The position numbers and the translations under genes are program-made. From NCBI RefSeq assembly GCF_001640805.2, contig NC_066849.1, positions 21,949,336 to 22,013,335 on the forward strand: a stretch of 64,000 bases of DNA. Direction: 5' to 3'. Position 1 is the stretch's first letter. Each line of letters begins with the position of its first letter. Under the pieces are notes generated by a model, which was given only the letters and a program-made list of their open reading frames with translations, was not told where the DNA came from and did no database searches. Shown here piece after piece: positions 1 to 13,000 of the stretch. The stretch comes from Lates calcarifer. Its lineage: Eukaryota; Chordata; Actinopteri; Centropomidae.

Positions 1-1543
1 AATTTCAAATTAAATTAAATTACATTTAAGCATCAATATTTCAACAGGACTAAAAGTTTAACGCTCCGCTGGAAGCCCCCATAGGCTGCAATCATCATTA
101 CATCCCATCACACAATGACACAATGTTGGACAGAATGAATACTGACTGACAAACTGTACATGCACACTGACTGATTTGGTGATCTCAGAGCCATCTCAGG
201 ATATGGGTCATTTAAATTAAATGAGTATGTTCAGCAAATATCATGACAATAACATGTAGTGCACCTTGCCTATTGGTTTATTATATATCTAAAATCTAAG
301 TGTTTTTTTGTGTGTGTGTGTGAAGTGAGGGAAGGGTGATAAGATAATGACCAATGTAAAAAGACATTGCCTAGGAAGACATCATCCTCAGTGAATGTCA
401 TTATTTGCCCATTAAATTCAGAGATTTACGAGAAAATTATGGTCTAGAATTGGCAAGAGGAAAAGTCATGGAGTCACAACAAAAGTCACAAGAGGAATGT
501 TTAGGTCTGTCCAAAAATCATTTGAGAAAAATGAATGTACTCATTAAAATCCACCATAATCTGGGAAATGTTCATATTTATTTTGTATTGGTAGAATTTT
601 GATAAAGGCGCAAGAGGAAAGGTCAGAGGATCACCAAAAACGATACAGTTCTGATGCCTTTGTATATGAGTATATTGTTCTTCATTGTCTACAGGCAGTG
701 CATTATAGTTTGGAGTATTTATTGTACACTGTGTTTTATATGTCTACTTTCAGTTCAGTTGGCATCCCCAGCCTGAAGCCAAAACCTGAGATATGTGCAG
801 TGTAATGAAATCTGATTTTTCTAGCTACCTGCTACTTTAACCCTCACAATGACTTCCATATCTCTCTAATGTCTTTATGTGATCATAATCTTGAGTGGGA
901 GAATCCATAAAAGAGGCCCAGCTTTGGCTCTGTGTCCACCACATTATACTCTCTGTAATAGGAAAGTAAAGATATAGTAGGATGATTATGTTTTGTGACT
1001 GTGTATGCGTGTCTATCTTTTTCTCAATCATGCTCCTTTTCCATTCATTTCAGTATTATGCCACACTCATCCCCACTGATAAAGCTGAAAGATTTTTGTG
1101 TTTTTCCCTTTCTTTCCACTGTCTACCTATAGCAACATTTTCTAAAAGAAAATGTAGTAATCATGTTTACAAGACTGTGAATAAAGAATGAAACCTGTCC
1201 TGTACAGTTGCAAACTGACATTCAGTAAAGTTATAGTTACTGTATTATCAATTGTTATTATGGTCAACCTTGTTGTTTTTAAATGTGCTATAGAAATAAA
1301 ATTGACATTGACACTGACATTACTGCTGTCAGTACTGTGCACAAAGGGAAGAAGTTGTTATCCTTACATTACTGACTTCAGGTAAACAACACTGAACTAC
1401 CCTTTGTTGTAACCCAAAGCTTATCTGCATTAAGTTATTCACATGTGATCATGTTAGGTGGTCTTGTTCCCACATCCTGAGAAAACTTGGTAACAAATAA
1501 AAGGATACATTAAATATGAAAACTCATCACATGTATGTCCTAC
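1..1543 (-). other. col24a1 intron 19 (part)
   Basis: AT-rich intron, truncated by the window edge. Apart from the family B repeat fragment I see nothing supportable, and no Gly-X-Y exon. Confidence 0.8.
600..650 (+). repeat. Fragment of dispersed fish repeat, family B
   Basis: GCGCAAGAGGAAAGGTCAGAGGATCACCAAA matches the core of family B (motifs AAGAGGAAA and GGATCACCAAA). Lies in intron 19. Confidence 0.5.
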
Positions 1544-1597
1544 CTCTGGTCCTGGAGGCCCAGGTGGTCCTTGTGCCCCCATCTCACCAATTTTACC
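1544..1597 (-). CDS. col24a1: col24a1 exon 19 (18 aa triple helix), last exon in window
   Basis: 54 bp, acceptor taacag|GGT after a poly-T stretch, donor GAG|GTAGGA. Encodes GKIGEMGAQGPPGPPGPE; human from memory is GQTGDPGLQGPSGPPGPE. I found no further Gly-X-Y exon between here and position 1. Confidence 0.94.
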
Positions 1598-3989
1598 CTG
1601 TTAAAAAAAGAACACAAGAGGACAAAAACAAATGAGATATTTTTTTGGTTCTGGTACATCCTCTTTCCTTTTATTTTTCTATTATGACAGCTAGTCAGAC
1701 ATATATAGGACTGTTTGGCCTTGGTGGAGGTGTGCGCTCTAGTGAGTGCCATTCTAGTTTATAATGCATCCAGAGAGGAGTGTTCAGTATTTCATTTTTT
1801 TTCTACTGACAAGCAAACATATAGCTGCTTAGTGTTTAAAAACATTTATTCCACTTCTTTCTTCCCTCACTGGAACACACAATCCAGCAAGTGTATGATT
1901 AAGCTGATGTGTTGTGAATGTGACTGACTTCAGTTTACATGTTAACGCAAATAGAGTCCAGATCTCATTGTGGTACACTGTGTTTTGCTTTGTCTATAAA
2001 AGCTGCTCAGACACATACAGTACACACTCACACGAACATACCGGTGGTCCTGGTTTCCCTCTTGGCCCTGTAGGACCAGGCACACCAGGAGGACCCTGTA
2101 AAGATACAGACATAACATCTCAAATTGGTCTTACACATCCAAATTGGTCTTACACATCCTTTATATGAAAACTCATGTCATGTCTATGTTTATTTGCAAC
2201 CATTTCCATATAACTGTCACTATGTCTGGATACACGTATACCCCTATTCACATGGGACAAGCATTATGTAGTGACTTCATCTGATTAATGAATCAACATC
2301 TGCATTTATTCAAACACACACAATACACAATGATTTGTGGATTAATGTTTTCGTGATTTAGCGAAGACAAATGTTCCTCTATATATTCTGCTATTGTCCA
2401 ATTATTTGTCACAGCGGGGGGGCAGAGATCACTCCTACATGTTTAAACAATTAAGTAAAACAAAAAAATGCATTTGTTATAAAAGTATTATCAAGTTGTG
2501 GTGGAATTTTATGCTAAAGTCACGACTGTCTGGTGTGGGAATATAATTCAAGATGTTCTTGGTAGTGACAGCTCCAGTGCATTTAATATTCATAAGTCTG
2601 TTTTCTTTAAAATCTTGTTTGCATAAAAGGAGACTTACCTTATCGCCTTGGTACCCCATCTCTCCTGGTTCGCCCCTTTGTCCCACTTCACCCTGAATTT
2701 CACAGCATCATACAGAGATATAACACAACACTACCCTGCCACAATGATCACAATACGACCAAAAATAAAACATAGATAAGCACAGAACCTCTACATAGAC
2801 TGTTTACTGTCCAATATATGTATGTTATGCAGCAACTCTTGTACACAGTTGAAACAAGTTGCTTTCAAAATTCTGCTTGGATTTGAATATCATGAAAAAC
2901 AAAAGACAATGTAAAGACAATGTATAGAGCAACATCAATATCTAACATAAACAACAGCTAATGCACATGGATTTCTATGGTAGCTGCTTTCAAAATGTCA
3001 AAGGATCTCTTGTAATATGTCCAGTTATATGAGTTGCGCTACTGACACATTACACACAAATACACTGCAATAATATAAATATTTAGATCACCTTATCACC
3101 TTTCAATCCAGGCAGGCCGGCTCGTCCTGCTGGGCCCTGCCACAGACAGAGGAAAGGAGGGAGGGGATGAAGAGTGAGTGAGTTAGAGAGAAAGACAGAC
3201 ATGGGGAAAATTTTCTAAGGACTTCAATGACAGAATTCTCTGTAAATGAAGTGAAGCCAAGGAGGAGGAGCCTGATGAATGATAAAAGTTGACACTGTGG
3301 CAAATGTTTTGAAAGGTTTTTCTCACACTTTATTATCTTTATATATTTGACATATCAGAATATGTAGGTATGGTGGTACTGGATTTATGACATGAAGATA
3401 CTTGACAACCAACAGAACTGTCCAAACTGTAAATTTCCTAAAATTTAGAGCGTTTGCAGTAGCCAATGTCTAGCCTACCTGAGGTCCCACCAGACCAGGT
3501 AGTCCTCGTAGTCCCTCAGGCCCTGGGTCCCCCTGAGAAGAGAAGGAGGTACACAATGGAATTCATGCATCACTAACACACAGATACACACTCACACACA
3601 GGCACTTCTGATACTGGCCCTGGGTTGTTCCCTGACTCTGAATGGCATTTTTCACACTAAATGTTTCCGATCTCTTCTTGGCAGTGACGTTATTTTGACA
3701 TGAACACATCTGCTGTTTCCTACACAGAGCATTCCTTTTTGTCACAATCTTACAACAGAACTAAGCCGTGCTGAAAGTGTATTCAGTTGTTTTGTATGGG
3801 TCTGGGCTTGGCCCTGCTTACCACTGCCAGCCCACAACGTCCACGCTAATTGACAGAGGCGAGGTGGGAATGGCCAGAATCTGTGGCTGGACCAAAAAAT
3901 ACCCTTGGCCACTGATGGGTAGTTTTCACTGTGACTGCTATAACAGTGTCAGTAGCAATGATGTTGTGGTGACTTTTATTGACGATGAT

Positions 3990-4050
<61 letters not shown>

Positions 4051-7000
4051 CCGTGCAAGCACAGGCTTGAGTATGGCTAGGCGCATATACATACAGTCAG
4101 GTCCATAAATATTTGGACAGTGACACAATTTTTGGAATTTTGCCTCTGTAAAACAACTCTGTAGATTTGAAACAAGGCAGCCAGGATGTGATCAGAGTGT
4201 GAGCTTTCAGCTTTAATTCAAGGGGTTTAATAAAAATATCACATTAACTGTTTAGGAATTGTGCCCATTTTCCATTTTGAGGCCCAAAAGCAATTGGACA
4301 AACACAATTATGAAAATTGATTATTTTTAATACTCAGATGATAATCCTTTGCAGCCAACAACTACCTGAAGTCTGGAGCCCATGGACATCACCAAATACT
4401 GAGTTTCCTTCCTTGAGATGCTTTGCCGAGCCTTTTCTGCAGCCACCTTCAGTTTCTGCTGCTTATTTGTGGGTCTTTGCGCCTTCAATTTTGTCTTCAG
4501 CAAGTGAAAAACATGCTCAGTTTTGTTGAGGTCGGGTGACTGGCTCAGCCATTGGAGATGGATAGTCTAGCCTTATACACTTCATAATTCATCCTGCTAC
4601 ATCTATCAGCAGTCACATCATCAATAAACACCAGTGACCCAGTTTCACTGGCAGCCCTACATGCCCATTCCATAACACTACCTCTACTATGTTTGACAGA
4701 TGATGTGGTATGTTTTGGATTCCTTTCCTCCTCCATTCTAATCTCTTCCCATCATTCTGATACAAATTCATCTTGGTTTCATCTGTCCAAAGAATCTTGT
4801 TGCAAAACTGGGCATAAGTTTTTAGATGTGAGGCAAATTTTAATCTGGCTTTTCTGTTCTTGAGTGTTACCACTTAACCTTGTGGTAAACCCTCTGTATT
4901 TACATTCATGAAGTTGTCTCTTGATTGTAGACAATGATACACCAACGTCCTAAAGAGTGATCTTGACCTGGCTAGATGTTCACAGAAAACAACTTAAGTG
5001 GATGAAATCATCCACTTAAGTTGTTTTCTGTGATCTTTTGGCATTGCTGAACTTGCTAGTGCATTCCCTCTTTTTAAGAATGTATCAAATTGTTAGCTAG
5101 GCCACTACTAAAGGTCCTGCTGTCTATCTAATAGGATTGGCTTGTTTTACAGCCTAATGATGCTTTCTTTACCTGCATCAACACCTCTTCAAACTCCAGG
5201 CGTTTTATCTGCTTAATTTGTCATAAAGAAACAAGGGAACAGGCAACATCTGACCATGAAACTGTCAATTGCCCAATAAGATTTCAGCCTCTGGAAATGG
5301 GGGGATTATGTATAAAAATGGGTGTAATTCCTAAAAGGTTAATATGATAGTTTTCGTTAAACTCTCTGAATTCAAAGTTGAAAGTCTACACTTTAACCAT
5401 ATCTTGGTGGCTTCATTTCAAACCCACTGTGGTGGTATACGGAGACAAAATTACAAAAACTGTGTCACTGTCCAAATAATTAGGGGAGCAACTTTATGTA
5501 ACATTCAAACAGGCATACACAGATACATTTAACAAAATGTAGCCTTTGTGCCCAGGTGTATAGGTGTGGATTCCTTTGATATTATGGCAAACATATTTAC
5601 TAAGGAAACCATGCAGCCTGCTCAAGTTTTCCTTCTGTTTGAGACAGTAGGAAGGCTTAGAGGAGAAGGGAGTAAGGTTGAACAGACATCTCTGTCAGAA
5701 TTTGTTCCAAGACAAGCAGGAACAAAGACAGTGTCTCACTTAAGCAATATGCAAAACAGTGAAGGCAACAATAATTAGGAATCCTTGAACTTGTTATTGC
5801 ACTTCTCAGCAAAAAGGGCGAGAAACATTTTCTATAAAAAGTACTGTCTTCTGTCATAAAAAACAATCAAACTGTAAGTCTTTCCAATATACAAAAAAGA
5901 GTGAGAGGCAAGTGAGAGAACATGGCTCAATATTATGTCATCAAGGACATGTGGCTTAAACTAGGAGTCCATCTGGACCCTGTGAGGCCAGTGTTTGATG
6001 TTGCTGCTCATCTGTGGCACTGCAGCAGGACAGACACAAATCGCACTCGCTACATCAAAAGAAGCTTTCAGCAGAGAACAAGGGAAAAAAGAAAAATGAC
6101 ATAATGAAAGGAGAAGATAAAAACTTTCCCCCAAAATTCTGGTGTTCACCAGTCTTGGTGATCTGATATGTCAACATCCCCTTGCTCAAACTGCTGTCAA
6201 GACACAGCCTGACTGCCAGGTGGTTAGAGATCATCCAAAAACATTATCTCCTAGGCACACGGGATGAAAAGTGATGAAAGACTTAACAAAAGCCAGATTG
6301 TTGAATTGCATTTCAACACAAACACTGTAGCCTCAGAAAAAACAACCAAAACATAAAATGCCTCAGCACCCTAGTGTATCACACAGTATATCATATACTA
6401 GAAACATAACATGCCAGTGAGGAAAGTTACATTATTGTATATGCCTCACCACACCATGTGAAAATGATCAAAAACTGGTTGAAGTAAGAGTGGTAAAGCA
6501 GTAACACAAGCACACACATACACACACACAAAATCCTATAAAATTTCAAACTCTTGTCTCCACCTCACCTTTTTGTTTTTCATTCAGGCTGTGAAAGAGT
6601 GTCTGGCTGCATCACATTTTGTTGAGTCACACACTGGCAAAGACATCAAGTGCATACCAGAACGAACACTTGCTGCTCTGTTTCTGCTCTCTTTCCGATT
6701 ACTTAACTAAAGGTCTAACTTTGTGTAATTGCCTTTCAATAAGTGAGTGAGCACAACTAAAGCCACAAGGGTGTGATTGACACTGGGAAGTGAAAATGAG
6801 TTTTAGATGTCAAATTAAAGTTCTTTGTGAGATCTTCTGTCAAAATCACTCAGCTGGAAAACTGAATGGATATGAATTACATCAAAGACTGGATTAAGGA
6901 GGTGTAAGTATTTTGGCTCTCTTGTATGATTACTCAAAAGTACTTAGTGACAATAATTTGTTGATATAAAGACAAGTAACCACTACATCAGCTTTAATTA

Positions 7001-10000
7001 TTAATAATTGATTTTTGTGACTCTGATTGTTTTCTTTAGGGAGGAGTAACTGGTTAATGGTATGGGTTGGGTAATTTTTGTATAAAAATATTGATGAAAA
7101 ATGATGAGCAATACATAATTCTCACAGGACTGTACTGACTTTAGTGCCCACACCTGCATGTGTAGTGGTTGTGTGGAGACATAGCATAAGGTTCATTACT
7201 ACATGTAAAATTATGCTTTGTGCCTATAAATACACACCTCTGCTTCTATCTCTCTAAAGGTCAGAAGAGGGCCTCTGCAGTGGGATTGGTTTTTATGCTC
7301 CTGGAACCAACAAGGGGAGGATTTGAACTAAACACAGCACGACTGATGCCTTTAAGTCACAAACAATCCCACCATTCCACCAAATCCCCTTCACGCTAGG
7401 AGTCCCTTTCTGAGTGCTTTTCAGTCTTCACTTTGGGTGTCGGCCTCCTGAGGATGGGACGCAATCAGTAGAGTGGTATGTTTGTTTGTGACTGTAAAGC
7501 ACCAGTGTCAAAACCATCTGTCTATGCATTTATGAATGTTTTACATTCCTATCTTCTTTTTTCAGTTAACCTGTAGTGACAATAATTTTTGACAATGCTG
7601 CTACCAGGTTTTACAAAAACACATAGTGCCACAATCCACTGCATAATTTGGGTCATGAGTTCAGAGTTCATAGCTGTGATATTCTCTATATGTTGATGCC
7701 CTCTCTGTGATTACAACCTTATATAAGTATGTGTTTCATGTCTGACTGTGTCAGCAATAAAGCTGACTTACAGCCAGTAGCTAAGGTGAAGGTTAAGGAA
7801 ACGCCGTCCATCCAGATGTGTCTAGTGCCACACAGAGTGACCCTTCAAACACCCCAATAAATCCCCATGCTATGAGGACAGCAAACCAGAGTAAATGGAG
7901 CTTGAAATGGTGGCACAGGAAGGGTGCAGTATAGAGTTGTATCTATTTTGCTAACATGAACGTGGGAATGTTTTAGAGGCCTCTGTGAACTCAAGACACA
8001 TTCCACAGTAAAAAGACATCATGCTCTCTATTAGACCTGTGACGCTCCAGATTTTATTCTCACTGCAGCAATAAAACAGAGCCTCCCTGGTGGATATGCT
8101 GGTAACATTTAAGGCCTGTGAGTGAGTTTTTTTTTTCAAACCCCACAAACAGGATGTTGTTGTTGGAAAAAAGTTGTGAATGACATTGCTAAGGCTTAAT
8201 CAATGACGGGAGATAGGTTGGTGATTGGTTGAGATTAGAGAAAAATAACACGATGGCGCTACTCTCTGAACATCTGCTGTACTGTGCCACTGTGGATCTG
8301 CCAATCTTGAAATTTGATTCTTCCACTTAACTTTAAACCTCCCAGCTGCACTTTCTCAACTGTTGTGACACTGTCGTGCCCATAGAATTAGCAGTGACAA
8401 TGACACATAACATGTAGCCAGTTCTGAATCCCACCCATTTATACTCTATATATTTCACTCCCTGTGGATTCCTCATACCAGCAGCCAAAAGAGCATTAAA
8501 TATTTGTAACAAACCCTTGTCAGTCAACTAAGCACAACTCAAAGATTTCAGTAGTGGCAATCATTAACAATGAAAACAAGCTACTGCCATCAAAAAACAC
8601 AAAACCCTGGCTTAAGAGCCAAAGTAAAAAGAAGCTGGCTACATAAAAAATTACATTTATCAATCATGTAGCAACACAGCACATCCTGCTATCCATCATC
8701 CAGACTGCAATCTAACAACTACTGACAGACAAGCAGAAAGAAAGATGGACAGACAAGCAATCATGAAAACAAGTACAAAGAGAGACAGAATCAGACCTGT
8801 GAGCCAAATGAATGACAGATCAAACATGGTGCCTATTAGGCATAGGAAATCAAACACATTAATAAAAATGAGAGATTAACTGATACTCACCCTTAGTCCA
8901 GGAAAGCCACTAATACCAGTCCCACCAACAGGCCCCTGTGAAACATCACAGCAACATCCTAAGTACACAGGACAGGAAACTTACAGTATTGCACATTCCT
9001 GATCCATAAGGCTACATTAGAAATACTGTAAGTATAATTATGTTTTCATATGTTAACCTCCTGGATGACAGAGCATCTCAATATATTTTATATTGTATAA
9101 TTTGTGTGATTGCCCACTGAAGAAAAACCTAAAATGCTCAGTAATGTCAGGCTAATTTATGTGCATCCTACTGAACACTCTATAATTGAGTATTATGAGA
9201 CCTATTGATAAAGTTATAATAAGGTTATATGCTTTAATAGTTTCTGCCAATTTTATTATTATAAAATATACATGAAAAAAGTCCAAATAAGGACTTATTA
9301 GCTCATGAATTTGAGTAAGCTTATGCACTACGGTTGTTATTTGTTCACTGATGAGAGAGGACAAGTGACATTCAGGGAGACTCAGAATTTCGAGAGAAAA
9401 GTGAAAAAGCAGGCAGAGATTAAAAGTATAGGGCAAAAAGGAGGACAACTGAAAACACCAGGAGGAGAGTTCTCACCTCATTGCCATCAGGACCAGGAGG
9501 CCCCCTCTCACCCGCATCCCCCACAACACCCTGTAAGGGAAGAACATATTCAATTTCAACACTTCTAAATATATCCTTAATATGGCACCTCCATACAGTC
9601 TGGACAGTAGTCATTTTGCTTTTTATTTCTTTTTCTTACTTTCATGTTACTTGATCTGTGTTTTCTGCTATGCATGGTATCCAATCATTATCTGACATAT
9701 GCTGTGGCATGTAAGATGCGCTTTCCCCAAGTTGTTGATCAAGACCAAATGTGTATTGACATGGTGTGAAAATAATGCCTATTTAATGAAGCAAGATTAG
9801 TCAGTGTATTGGTGAGCTTGTGGACTGGCTTATGACAGCCCTTGGGCCACAGACTTTGATCCAGTTAGCCAGACATCGCTCAGTGTTCCAGAAAAAACCC
9901 TTCGGATAAAACAGACACTGGGCTGCCTGCCCATTTGGCAACTTCAACACAGAGAAACTAAGGCCTGTTTTTAGAACATTATCTTTTCACAGTGTGAGGG

Positions 10001-13000
10001 CCCAACCTAGACATTCCATCTGTCTCTATCTTAATCTAACAGTAATTTTTTTCAATGCCACCCTGGAACAAACTTGGCATTGCAGGGCCTACACCAAAAT
10101 ACATGCCATCAACCATTTCCAATGTGATCTGCCACTTCTTGAACAGTGTTAAATCCCCTAAAGGAGTTATTCCTCTCTCTGTTCTGTTCTGTTGTCTGCC
10201 ACTAGTTCTCAGTGTCATGCTGCTTTAGCACATTCACAGCAGATGCAGCATACACATTAATCTCCTTTTGATGTCCCACTGCTTTTGTGGAAGTACAACT
10301 ATTTTAGGCAGACATATTGTAGATACCCCCTTGTACGCCCCTTGATTTTCAGACAAGATAACACAGACAATCGTGTCTGCAGATGGCTCCCCATAGTTAC
10401 TGACAGATTACAAAGGTATATATTTTTGTCTTAAGAAGCAACTATGAACTATAGCAGAAATCACAATTAATTCAGTATTACGTGTCTTCCTTTGGGGCCA
10501 GGTTTTCCAACAGGACCAGGAATGCCCTAGAAAAGAAAATAAGTGGATGACTCAAATCTGGGAAATGACATGGTGCTGTTCGCAGGAAAGTGATGTAACA
10601 ACAAATTTTAGCCACTAGAGTAAAATTAAGTGATTTTTACAGGTTACAGAAGAGTAGGAAGTAAGTTTGCCAGGATTCAAAAACTGTTCCATCATACTGA
10701 ATTAATAGTTCCCTTCACACAAATCAAGCTGCTGAGCAACAAGCCATAAAAGAGCCATAAAGACCAGGATTTCCTTGAGACTAGAATCTCACAAGAATGA
10801 AGGAATGAGTGACGTCAGACATAGGCTAAATAAAAATGATATGTTCCTAAAATTTTGTCTGTAAGCTAATAATTTTAAAGCTGTAAATAAATGCTTTAAA
10901 TTACTGCTGCCAAGCCAACAGCCTCAAAAAGAACAGAAAAATTAACAAATGACTGTGAGTAAAAAAAGTGTTCTGACATACATCTGTAAATAGTTAGTAG
11001 CTCAACATGAATCAAGATACACTGCAGAATGTTGAGTGCAAAGCGCTAAAACAAAATATCTCATGGTCGTTGGCATCCATCAAGCCTCAGTCAGTGATGT
11101 AACAAGTATGAGACAAGGAAAGAGAAAAAATGGAGGGGAAGGAGCAGAAGATTTATCAAAGATAACAGGAATAATACTGGCAATGCAAAATGCATCCAAG
11201 AACACAGCAATCGTAATTAAAAAGGCGTGTGCTAAATATACATCACTCACTTTCTCCCCTTCCAGTCCTGGAGGCCCAGCAACACCAGGAGGTCCAATGA
11301 AACCCTGGAAAACAGAGAAGAGTCAAATCACAACATTGCCTTAACACTACCATAAAACCACATTATCAGTGTGATACACCACAATACTGCTATTCAACCT
11401 GATGTTGAATAAATCGCTTTTAGCATGAGCACTGCACATTGCTTGTAAACTTTGTGATCATAAAACAGTGATATGATTGATGTCACTGAGCAGCAGTACA
11501 GTAATTACTGTTCACCTTGGCTAACAAGAATGTTTTTGTACCATGACCAATCAATCTTGTGTACAGCTGGAATCTTTGGCCTGATGGTGGTGCTGGATAA
11601 AAGGTCAGGCTGGTCACCCAAATCATTTTGAAGTGATGATTATTCATACCATATCACAGCAGTTTGACTAATAGATGGCTGAATATCTTGTTCTGGTCAC
11701 ACAGAGCAAATGAAACCAATATCACTATCCATAAGCTCTTTTAATAGGGCAAGAAGGAAATCATACTGTCGTGGGAGTTTGCTTATCTTTTCTATGTATA
11801 TTCTCTGTATTTCTGAAACGTCTCTGACCCTGACTCGGGCTCTAACCCTGATACATTCAGTAGGAAATTCTGGAGAAATATTTGGTGCCACTGGCTGGGC
11901 TACTGCGTGTCATTATGTCCATACACACTCTCTACAATTGTCATTCAAGCAAAATGCAATGTGGCCACAGGGAAAATCTGGAGTGAGTCCACTGACATTA
12001 GTGTTTTATCTTAAATAGGTGCACATGATGGTGTCCTTGTCATGTTGTGCATTGGAGTTGTTTGCTCAGTATGTGTAGGATTAGTGTCTCCAAGTGTCCT
12101 GCAAAGTCTGAGACCATGAATTGATACAAGTTTTGTAGCGATTGAAAAGCGAGGACATTTCTTCCCCCTTGCTACACCTACACACAAGCAGTGCCATTCC
12201 ACTGGTATGAGCAACAAGTTCAATTTTTCATACAGGCCTTTCCATCATTCTGTGGTATTTGCTGACTGTTTGAGGATAAGGGTGCATCTATTTTATGAAA
12301 CAGCGGTGAATTAACCCAACACACAAAAGTATTTGCAGATACTTGCTGTGCTTAAATATCTGCTGATGTGCCAGATATTACAATCCAAAGTCTATCATAT
12401 TGTAATTGGTTGTGTACTATAGGAAAAAAATAATCAAAAGCTGTTAATAGCTGCCTTTTGTAACGATAACACACAGTCACATGCAGTTACTGTCATTCTG
12501 AATGTGACTGTTTTTTGGGTTTTCTTTTAGCATTATCTTGGCATCAAGTATTTAAGTCAATTGGCATAGGACACAATTGGTATGTATGAAACATTTGTGC
12601 AACCTTGTCCCGCCTTCTTCTCTTTTTTTCTCTCTCTCCCCTGCCTTATCAGTGGACTGCCTGTCTTTGTGGCTCTTTTCACAGTGCCTGCCTCAGTCTG
12701 ACATAGTAATCCCAACTATCTTCTTTCTATGAGCTGCAACGCTCCACTTAAGTCCCTTCTCTCACTAGCTCATTTGACCCCATTCCCTCTGCTTTCATAC
12801 TTTCATACTGCCATCTGTTTGTCTTCCATCCTCTTTTCTTTCCTCTGTTCTCCTGTTTTGGGGGCATTCCTATTTGCTGAGGAATGAACCATAGTAAGAA
12901 AAACCAGTCAGCCTTCATAGAGACAACCCAGAGCCCGGACCAGCCCCCACAAGCATTCTCCCATCAGGCAGTATGTCTCCGTCAAGTCAGTATGACAGAA

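Larger units (their letters stand above)
3533..8890 (-). other. col24a1 intron 14
   Basis: 5.36 kb. Holds the GT microsatellite and the Tc1 remnant (both annotated). Between 5484 and 8890 I see only unremarkable AT-rich sequence. Confidence 0.85.
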
